From contig JANWKW010000109.1 in assembly GCA_025451135.1 (NCBI GenBank), positions 1-34,223 on the forward strand: a DNA stretch of 34,223 nt. Reading direction: 5' to 3'. The notes beneath the pieces were generated by a model that was given only the letters and a program-made list of their open reading frames with translations, searched no databases and was not told the origin of the DNA. The position numbers and the translations under genes were made by a program. The stretch is from Vulcanimicrobiia bacterium. Its GTDB lineage: Bacteria > Vulcanimicrobiota > Vulcanimicrobiia > Vulcanimicrobiales > Vulcanimicrobiaceae. The number at the start of each line of letters is the position of its first letter. Positions within the stretch are counted from its first letter, which is position 1. Below are positions 27,194 through 34,223 of the stretch, one piece after another.

Positions 27194-27712
27194 CTAGTCG
27201 TCGAGATCGGCGAAGGCCTCGCTCACATCGAACACCAGCCAAGGAGCTGCCGCATGTTCGAATCGTTCGTCGCTCGCATACGTGCGAACACCGTCGCGAG
27301 CGTGCGCGATAATGACGCGCTTAGCCGGGTCGACATCCAGCACGAGTACCGCGCCGGTGGCGAGATAACGCGCCGTCTTCCGTTCGCGTAGCCCCGGTCG
27401 GCTCGACGGCGAGCGAACCTCGACCGCAACATCCGGTGAAAACGGCGGAATCTCGCGGTCACCTTTCGGTAAGACCCGAAGCCGATCGTACGAGGCGAAG
27501 GATACGTCGGGCTGAAGGATCGAGTCGGTCCCGTCGACGTCGCCAACACGGAACTCCCATTCGGTACCGACCCTACCCGTCGTTCCAGCAAGACGACGGA
27601 GAGCAATGGCCATGGAGAGTTGAACGGTCGCATGGGTTTGACGCGGGCTCACCTTCGCGTACCGCACGCCGTCGAGGGTCTCGAAGTATTTCGGCTGATA
27701 GGACGTCGGCAT
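27194..27712 (-). CDS. Uma2 family (DUF820) PD-(D/E)XK-like protein
   Basis: LQPDVSFASYDRL...FSPDVAVEVRSPSSRPGLRERKTARYLATGAVLVLDVDP; start MPTSYQPKYFETLDGVRY at 27712. Confidence 0.85.
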   Translation of the reverse strand: MPTSYQPKYFETLDGVRYAKVSPRQTHATVQLSMAIALRRLAGTTGRVGTEWEFRVGDVDGTDSILQPDVSFASYDRLRVLPKGDREIPPFSPDVAVEVRSPSSRPGLRERKTARYLATGAVLVLDVDPAKRVIIAHARDGVRTYASDERFEHAAAPWLVFDVSEAFADLDD

Positions 27713-27877
27713 AATCTTCCACCGCCAGTCTATCACGCGAAAGCGCCTGACCGACAAGCCCGCGAAGGCCGGCGGCGTCACCGAAATTGGTCAGTCAACC
27801 AAACTTCTCTTCTTCGACGACGCCGGCAGTGGTCGTCGCGCTCTCTCCTGGGGCGCCTCAACCCGCTAGCGCTTCCT

Positions 27878-27925
27878 CTCTTTGTCATCCCGAGCGTAGC
27901 GCGAAGCGCGTAGTCGAGGGACCGC
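27878..27925 (+). repeat. Dispersed repeat locus R10 with remnant of a preceding head
   Basis: agcgcttcctctctttgtcatcccgagcgtagcgcgaagcgcgtagtcgagggaccgcc. Confidence 0.9.
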
Positions 27926-28058
27926 CCCCACCTACCGCCCGTCGGCAACCGGCGCCGAGAGGACCCAACGACGTGAAGTTCTTCGGGGTCGGTTGGCCGA
28001 CGAGCTCAGCCCAAATCGAACGGCGCAAAATACGCGATGTGCCACCACGTATCGACGC

Positions 28059-30233
28059 TCACGCTCGGGAAGTCGCCCCCCGATCGGAAACCGCCTTGAT
28101 CGCGCGCAGGACGCGTTCCGGCGTCATCGGGAGCTGCGTGACCCACGCGCCGGTGGCGTCGTGGATCGCGCTTGCGACCGCGGCCGCGAACGGCACCAGC
28201 GGCATCTCCGACATCCCGCGCGCGCCGTACGGCCCCTGCGGATCGGCGTGCTCGACGATGACCGGATACACGTCGGTCGGCATATCCAGCGTCGTCGGCA
28301 GCAGGTAGTTGCTGAAGTGCGGCGTGAGGATCTTGCCGTCTTTGCAGATCAAATTCTCGGTGAGCGTATACCCGACGGCCTGCGCCAAGCAGCCCTCGAT
28401 CTGTCCCTCGACCTGCTGTTTGTTGATCGCCTTGCCGACGTCGTGCACGCTGATGATCTTGGCGATCCGCACCTGCCCGGTGCGCGTGTCGACCTCGACT
28501 TCGACCGCCTGCGACGTGTAGCCGTAGCAGAAGTTCGGCGTGCCCTTGCCGGTCTCGGGATCGAGCGGCGTGGTCGGCGTCGGACGGAACTGCACGGTCG
28601 CCTTCGCATCCGTGCCCGGGAACTTCGCGAGCGCGGCCTTGGCCGCGTCGTGCACCGCGCGTCCGCCCATGAACGTCATGCGCGAGGCCGACGCGCTGCC
28701 GGCGTTCGGCGCTTCGTCGCTCGCCTCGGCCACGATCTGCACGCGGTCGAGCGGGCAGCCCAGCGCCTCGGCGCAGATCTGCCGCAGGATCAGGTGCGCG
28801 CCCTGGCCGACGTCGGCCGCGCCGACGCGCAGCAGCGCGTGCGTGATCTCGCTCACGCCCGAGAGTTCGACCGTCGCGGTCGCCTGATCCGGATAGCCGA
28901 ACGAGTAGCCGACGTTCTTGATGCCCGACGCGAAGCCGTGGCCGCGTTTGATCGGCCCCTTCGGCGCCGCCACCGGCTTGCCGTAGCCTAGCCGCGCCTG
29001 CGCTTCTTCTTCGCAGCGTTCCAGGCACTCCATCGCACCGACCCCCGCCGGCAGCGTGCATTGCGTCGCCCCGACGTCGCCTTCGACGAAGATGTTGCGC
29101 CGCCGCAGCTCGACCGGATCGATGTCCAGCGCATGCGCCAGGCGCGTCACCATCGACTCGACCGCGAAGTGCGCCTGCGGGCAGCCGAAGCCGCGGAACG
29201 CGCCGCTCGGCACGTTGTTGGTATACACCGCATAGCCGTCCGACCACACGTTGGCGATCCGGTACGAGCCGCCCGCGAACAGCGTCGCGCCCTTGAGCAC
29301 TTCCGCACTGGTCGATTCGTACGCGCCGCCATCCGCGACCAGTTCCGTCTGCGCGGCCACGATCGTGCCGTCGTTCTTGGCGCCCCACTTAGTGCGGATG
29401 AAGTACGGGTGGCGCTTGTGGTGCCCGATGATCGACTCGTCGCGGCTCCACACGATCGCGGTCGGCCGCTTCAGCTTCCAGGTCGCAAGCGCCAGTAGCG
29501 GCGCCACGTTGAGATCCTCGCGGCCGCCGAACGCGCCGCCGATCTTCGCGTAGCGGATCGCGACATCGTCTTCGGAGAGCTGCAGCATCTCGGCGATCTG
29601 GCGCAGGTCTTCGTGCAGCCACTGACCGGCCGTCTCCACGACCAGCTTCTCGCCTTCGTAGTACGCCACGCCCGCGTCGGGCTGCAGGTACGCGTGTTCC
29701 TGCCAGCCGGTCTCGAACTCGCCCTCGAGCACCACGTCGCAGGTCTTGAACGCCGCCTCGCAGTCGCCGTAGCGGATGCGGACGTGTTCGAGCACGTTGC
29801 TCTCGCGCTCGTCGTGCACCAGCGGCGAGTCCGGCGACATGGCCGCGCGCGCGTCCACCACCGGCGGCAGGTCTTCGTAGCTCACCTCGACCAGTTTGGC
29901 GCCTTCTTCGGCCGCCTGCGCGGTCTCGGCCACCACCAGCGCGACCCGGTCGCCCCAGAAGCGGACCTTGCTATCGCACAGCAGCGGCTGATCGGCCTTC
30001 ACCAAGCCGTAGCGATTGTAGGGCACGTCGACCGCGGTCAGCACCGCCACCACCCCCGGATGCGCCAGCGCCTTGGCGCTATCGATCGCGAGGATCTTGG
30101 CGTGGGCGCGATGCGCGAACACCACCTTGAGCCGCAGCATGTCCGGGCGCACGAGATCCGCCGGGTACATGGCCGTGCCGGTCACCTTGCCCAGCGCGTC
30201 GTGACGCGGTTCGGATTTTCCGATCAAGCTCAC
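28059..30233 (-). CDS. Xanthine dehydrogenase-type molybdenum-binding subunit
   Basis: GTG at 30233 (MSLIGKSEPRHDALGKVTGTAMYPADL), IGGAFGGREDLNVAPLLALA, PSGAFRGFGCPQ, GQIEGCLAQAVGYTLTE, GPYGARGMSE. Confidence 0.93.
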   Translation of the reverse strand: MSLIGKSEPRHDALGKVTGTAMYPADLVRPDMLRLKVVFAHRAHAKILAIDSAKALAHPGVVAVLTAVDVPYNRYGLVKADQPLLCDSKVRFWGDRVALVVAETAQAAEEGAKLVEVSYEDLPPVVDARAAMSPDSPLVHDERESNVLEHVRIRYGDCEAAFKTCDVVLEGEFETGWQEHAYLQPDAGVAYYEGEKLVVETAGQWLHEDLRQIAEMLQLSEDDVAIRYAKIGGAFGGREDLNVAPLLALATWKLKRPTAIVWSRDESIIGHHKRHPYFIRTKWGAKNDGTIVAAQTELVADGGAYESTSAEVLKGATLFAGGSYRIANVWSDGYAVYTNNVPSGAFRGFGCPQAHFAVESMVTRLAHALDIDPVELRRRNIFVEGDVGATQCTLPAGVGAMECLERCEEEAQARLGYGKPVAAPKGPIKRGHGFASGIKNVGYSFGYPDQATATVELSGVSEITHALLRVGAADVGQGAHLILRQICAEALGCPLDRVQIVAEASDEAPNAGSASASRMTFMGGRAVHDAAKAALAKFPGTDAKATVQFRPTPTTPLDPETGKGTPNFCYGYTSQAVEVEVDTRTGQVRIAKIISVHDVGKAINKQQVEGQIEGCLAQAVGYTLTENLICKDGKILTPHFSNYLLPTTLDMPTDVYPVIVEHADPQGPYGARGMSEMPLVPFAAAVASAIHDATGAWVTQLPMTPERVLRAIKAVSDRGATSRA

Positions 30234-31648
30234 GCCTTCGGCCTCCCGGCGCGCGCGACCGCCGCCGTGTCGTTGCACGAGATCATCGCGTCGAGGATCT
30301 TGCGATAGCCGGTGCACCGGCACAGGTTGCCGCTGATCGCCTGCTGGTGCTGCTCGAGCGTCGCCGACGGGAACTCTTGCAGGCCCTTGGCGCCGGCCAT
30401 CAGCATGCCGGGGATGCAGAACCCGCACTGCACGGCCGCATTGTCGATGTATGCCTGCTGCAGCGGGTGCAGGTGCTCGCCCTCGGCCAAGCCTTCGATC
30501 GTGGTCACCGACTTGCCGTGGATCTGCGGCGCCGGCACCAGGCACGACATCACCGCCGCGCCGTCGATCCAGACCGTGCATGCGCCGCACTCGCCTTCGG
30601 CGCAGCCCTCTTTCGCGCCGGTCAGGCCTGCGTTCTCGCGCAGTGCGTTGAGCAGCGTCTTGGTGGCGGCGCCTTCCAGCTGCCGCGGCTGGCCGTTGAT
30701 GGTGGCGTCGATCGTGCCCGCGAACGCGGGCGCGCCGGCGGATCGTTCGCCGGTGTCGAGCAAGACCGGTTCGCGCGGCAAGTTCTCCGCCTGCTTGCCG
30801 TCGCGCATCCGCTCGAGCGCCTCGATCACGTAGACCGCGACCGTCTCCTTGCGATACTCCGCCGAGCCGCGCACGTCGGCGATCGGCCGCACCTCGCCGG
30901 AAGCGATCGTAGCCGCCAGCGCGATCGTCGCGTCGTCCAGCTTCTTGCCGGCCAGGAACGCCTCGGCCTCGGGCACGCGCACGATCGTCGGCGCCACGCA
31001 ACCGATCGCGATCCGCGCGCACTGCACTCGGCCGTCGCTCTCGAGCGCCACTCCGGCCGCGAGCGCGATCACCGAGATCGCCTGCGCGCGCCGCAACCCC
31101 AGCTTCAGGAAGATGCTGCGCTCGTCGGGCCGCGTCGCCCGTACCCGGATCTCCACGAGCAGTTCGTCGGGCGCCATCACGGTCGTGCGGAAGCCGGTGA
31201 AGAACTCGGCGATGTCGACCGTCCGCTCGCCCCGCTCGCTGCGCAGCACGACCGACGCGCCCAGCGCGACCAGCGGCGCGATCGTGTCGTTGGCCGGCGA
31301 TGCGGTCACCAGATTGCCGGCCAGCGTCCCGCGCGTGCGGATCTGCGGCGCGCCCACCTCGGCGCAGGCCTGATAGAGCGAGAGCGCCCGGTCGCGCGCG
31401 TCGCGCGAAGCCAGCACGTCGTTGTGGGTGGCCAGGCCCCCGATCGCGATCTCGTCGCCTTCGCGGCGCACGTACTTGAGCGCGTCGAGCGCCGTGATAT
31501 CGATCAGCGTCTGCGTGAGCTTGATGCCGCGCTGCAGCTCGACGAGGACGTCGGTGCCCCCGGAGACCATCCGCGCGTCGGCCCCGTGCTCGCCGAGAAG
31601 GCGAAGGGCTTCAGCCTCTGTAGTAGGCCGAAGATAGCTGGAATACAT
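30230..31648 (-). CDS. Fused FAD-binding (CoxM-like) and 2Fe-2S (CoxS-like) subunit
   Basis: N-terminal SGGTDVLVELQRG, GTLAGNLVTASPANDTIAPL; C-terminal KEGCAEGECGACTVWIDG and QCGFCIPGM...GNLCRCTGYRKI; TGA overlaps downstream GTG. Confidence 0.92.
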   Translation of the reverse strand: MYSSYLRPTTEAEALRLLGEHGADARMVSGGTDVLVELQRGIKLTQTLIDITALDALKYVRREGDEIAIGGLATHNDVLASRDARDRALSLYQACAEVGAPQIRTRGTLAGNLVTASPANDTIAPLVALGASVVLRSERGERTVDIAEFFTGFRTTVMAPDELLVEIRVRATRPDERSIFLKLGLRRAQAISVIALAAGVALESDGRVQCARIAIGCVAPTIVRVPEAEAFLAGKKLDDATIALAATIASGEVRPIADVRGSAEYRKETVAVYVIEALERMRDGKQAENLPREPVLLDTGERSAGAPAFAGTIDATINGQPRQLEGAATKTLLNALRENAGLTGAKEGCAEGECGACTVWIDGAAVMSCLVPAPQIHGKSVTTIEGLAEGEHLHPLQQAYIDNAAVQCGFCIPGMLMAGAKGLQEFPSATLEQHQQAISGNLCRCTGYRKILDAMISCNDTAAVARAGRPKA

Positions 31649-31687
31649 CATGCGGGTTTCGATATTTCGCCGTGGAACCCATGCGGG

Positions 31688-32767
31688 GTGCTCGAACTCC
31701 TCGATACCGTGCGCGCGTGGCAGCGCGACGGCCGGCCCGTCGCTCTCGCCACCCTGGTCTCGGTCCAGCACTCGGCGCCGCGCGATCCGGGCGCCGTCTT
31801 CGCGGTCTCCGGCGACGGACGGCTGGCCGGCTCGATCTCGGGCGGCTGCGTCGAGGCTGCGCTCGTCGACGAAGCCCAGGCCGTCCTGCGCGATGGGCGC
31901 GCCCGCGTCGTCAGCTACGGCCTCTCCGACTCCGAAGCCCAAGCGGTCGGACTGACCTGCGGCGGAACCCTGCGGATCGCGGTCGAGCCGCTCGACCCGG
32001 CCTTCTGCCAAGCCCTCGAAGATCGCGTCCCGAACGTGCTCGCGCTGGCGCTGCGTCTCGATGAAGCCGGCGTCGGACGCCGGCTCGCCGTCTTCAAGGA
32101 GACGACGCTCGGCACGCTCGGCTCGGCCGCCCTCGATCACGCGCTCGCGACCGAGATCCGCGAGGGCGGCGCCGTCCTGGAGCCGCACGTCCGCATGCTC
32201 GGCAAACGCGGCGAACCGCACGGCGACGTCGAGCTGTTCGTGGATCGCGTCGCGGTGCCGCCCGAGATGTACGTCTTCGGCGCGATCGACTACGCCGATG
32301 CGATGGTGCGCATGGGGCAGTTCCTGGGCTACCGCGTCACCGTGATCGACGCGCGACCCGCGTTCGCGACGGCGGAGCGCTTTCCGGGTGCGGATCGGGT
32401 CGCCGTCGCTTGGCCGCACGAGTTCCTGGCCGGCGCTCGGGTCGACGAACGCACCGCCATCATCGCGCTTACCCACGACGAGAAGTTCGACATCCCGCTC
32501 TTGCTCGAAGCGATCCGTACCAAGGCCGGCTACATCGGCGCGATGGGCAGCCGCAACACCCACGCCGCGCGCATCGATCGTCTCGGCGCCGCCGGCGCGA
32601 CCGATGCCGAACTCGCGCGCCTCAACGCCCCGATCGGCCTCGATCTGGGCGCGCGAACGCCCGAAGAGACCGCACTCGCGATCGCCGCCGAGATCGTCGC
32701 CCTCCGCCACGGAAGGTCCGGCGGCAGATTGACCGGCGGTACCGGTCGCCTACGAGGAACCGTCTGA
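31688..32767 (+). CDS. XdhC/CoxI family molybdenum cofactor insertion protein
   Basis: ATLVSVQHSAPRDPGAVFAVSGDGRLAGSISGGCVEAAL, IALTHDEKFDIPLL, YIGAMGSRNTHAAR, IGLDLGARTPEETALAIAAEI; GTG at 31688. Confidence 0.92.
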   Translation: MLELLDTVRAWQRDGRPVALATLVSVQHSAPRDPGAVFAVSGDGRLAGSISGGCVEAALVDEAQAVLRDGRARVVSYGLSDSEAQAVGLTCGGTLRIAVEPLDPAFCQALEDRVPNVLALALRLDEAGVGRRLAVFKETTLGTLGSAALDHALATEIREGGAVLEPHVRMLGKRGEPHGDVELFVDRVAVPPEMYVFGAIDYADAMVRMGQFLGYRVTVIDARPAFATAERFPGADRVAVAWPHEFLAGARVDERTAIIALTHDEKFDIPLLLEAIRTKAGYIGAMGSRNTHAARIDRLGAAGATDAELARLNAPIGLDLGARTPEETALAIAAEIVALRHGRSGGRLTGGTGRLRGTV

Positions 32768-32792
32768 CCGCCTCGGTCGACGCGCGCACGCA

Positions 32793-32840
32793 CCTCGTCA
32801 TCCCGAGCGTCGGAAGCGCAGCGACCAGAGTCGAGGGCCC
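32793..32840 (+). repeat. Dispersed repeat locus R11, divergent copy
   Basis: ctcgtcatcccgagcgtcggaagcgcagcgaccagagtcgagggccc. Confidence 0.75.
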
Positions 32841-32846
32841 TCGGAT

Positions 32847-34055
32847 CTAGGAGACGAGATTGACGATCTCTTGTCCTTGGGTCTTCAGGCGACGCGCCTT
32901 CTGTCCGGGCGCCTTCTGCGCGGCCGGCTTGGGCGCGGCCGGCTTCGGCCCGGCGGTGGTGCGGGGACCCGTCTTCGGCGGCTCCATCCGGGCGCGTACG
33001 CGCGCGACCTCCTCCGCGATCTGCGTCACGGTGGCGCGCAATTCGTCGATCTCGCCGAGCGCCGCGGTCAGTGCCTGTCCGGTCGCCTCCGACGTCTGTA
33101 GATCCTCGGAGAGTCTGGAGATGCGTTCCAACGCGGTCACGCGCGCATCATCGGCCTCGCGGAAACGCTGCTGGGCGATCCGCATCTCACGGTCCGCCTC
33201 GGCCAAATGACCCCGCGTCTCTTCGAGTTCGAGGCGGACGGCGTCGAGCGTGCGCGCTTGCGTTTCGATCCGCGCGGTCGCGGCCGCGAGCGCGGTGTTC
33301 GCCTCCAGGAACCGGCGGCTCAGTGCCGCGTGTCGGCTCGCATCGTCGAGCGGCATCGCCCGGACGACGAACTGCAGCGTCGCGCATTCGGGATCGCTCT
33401 CGATCTCGGCGACGGTCGCGGGTGGGTACTGGTCGCGGTCGACATCGGGCACCAGATCCGACCGTTCGAACAAGGGCAGCGTCGTGCGCTCGGTCCGGTC
33501 GACCGCGAAACCGGCGCACAGGAAAAGTTCGTCCAAGCTCTTTGCCGTGAAGAACCGGATGTGTGTCTCGTCGAGCAGGCCGTACTCCGAATAGTCGAAG
33601 CGGCCGGACAGCATCGAGAGCCGGATCGCGCCGTGCGCGATGTTCGGGATCGACGCGACGATGTAGCCGTCCTGGGTCAGCGCTCCGCGCGCCTCCTCGA
33701 GCAGCCGCAGCGGGTCGCGCAGGTGTTCGAGCACGTCGCCGAACGCGACCACGTCGAAGGTCGCGCCGCCCAGCAGCGGCAGCAGCGATTGGATATCGAG
33801 GTCGGCCAGGATCGTGCGCTCGCATCCGTCGCCGGCCAGGGCGAGCGCCTCGGGATTGGCGTCGATCCCCGTCACAACGCAGCCGTTCTTCCGAAGCAGA
33901 CGCGCGAAGTACCCGCTGGCACACCCGACGTCGAGCACGCGCTTGCCCTCGCCGATCATCGCCGCCATCCGCGTCAGGCTGGTGTCGGCATCGGAACTCC
34001 CGCTCTCGAGCTCGGCGTGGGCCGGATACTCCTTCGGCCCGCTAGAGATCATCAT
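32847..34055 (-). CDS. Class I SAM-dependent methyltransferase with C-terminal coiled coil and basic Pro/Ala/Lys tail
   Basis: VLDVGCASGYFARLLRKNGCVVTGIDANPEAL, FDVVAFGDVLEHLRDP; heptad-like LEETRGHLAEADREMRIAQQRF...; tail PKPAAPKPAAQKAPGQKARR. Confidence 0.9.
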   Translation of the reverse strand: MMISSGPKEYPAHAELESGSSDADTSLTRMAAMIGEGKRVLDVGCASGYFARLLRKNGCVVTGIDANPEALALAGDGCERTILADLDIQSLLPLLGGATFDVVAFGDVLEHLRDPLRLLEEARGALTQDGYIVASIPNIAHGAIRLSMLSGRFDYSEYGLLDETHIRFFTAKSLDELFLCAGFAVDRTERTTLPLFERSDLVPDVDRDQYPPATVAEIESDPECATLQFVVRAMPLDDASRHAALSRRFLEANTALAAATARIETQARTLDAVRLELEETRGHLAEADREMRIAQQRFREADDARVTALERISRLSEDLQTSEATGQALTAALGEIDELRATVTQIAEEVARVRARMEPPKTGPRTTAGPKPAAPKPAAQKAPGQKARRLKTQGQEIVNLVS

Positions 34056-34223
34056 CCGTCAGTGTACCCGCGCGTCGTCATGTTCAAAGATCCGCCTCGG
34101 TCCATCGGAATGCATTCCCTCCACCGTGCCTGCGGCCTGCTCGCCATCCCCGTCGGGCTAGGACGACTCGCCGGGGGCGTCGGAATCAGTTTCGGACGCA
34201 TACGTGGAACCCCGGGTCCATGA

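Noticed and set aside
1045-27925. CRISPR array interpretation of the repeated units
   Set aside because: Units are dispersed singly or as short head-to-tail arrays without unique spacers of regular length, and no cas genes are present.
28059-31022. 987-aa molybdenum-subunit ORF and the 826-aa 30230..32710 ORF at full length
   Set aside because: Upstream parts are non-coding-frame extensions over neighbouring genes; true starts judged to be 30233 and 31648.
34080-34223. 47-aa ORF at the window end (MFKDPPRSIGMHSLHRACGLL...)
   Set aside because: Short, no recognised features, truncated context.

Overview
High-GC bacterial chromosomal window with about 23 supportable protein-coding genes and no rRNA, tRNA, CRISPR array or transposase that I could recognise. 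Recognisable genes: AraC/Ogt-type alkyltransferase, panB, metallophosphoesterase, purF, BI-1/YccA family, two retropepsin-like proteins, purD, guaA, Tpx-type peroxiredoxin, archaeal-type purP, 8-oxoguanine deaminase-like amidohydrolase, PASTA Ser/Thr kinase, fatty-acid desaturase, Uma2-family protein, xanthine dehydrogenase-type subunits, xdhC-like, and a SAM methyltransferase. Purine metabolism is strongly over-represented. The two most interesting signals are: (1) a perfect Gram-positive/actinobacterial-type LexA (SOS) box, ATCGAAC-ATAC-GTTCGAT, inside a promoter that drives a translationally coupled pair: a truncated SPL/Rv2578c-like radical-SAM relative without its cysteine cluster, and a 1119-aa membrane/hydrolase fusion; (2) a dispersed intergenic repeat (TTGTCATCCCGAGCGTAGCG...AAGCGCGTAGTCGAGGGACCGCC) at 11 loci, all in the same orientation, with a head module that multiplies in tandem and a tail that is single per locus, filling most convergent gene junctions and supplying stop codons to two genes. 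Family assignments are from recognition of motifs by eye; no database searches were run.
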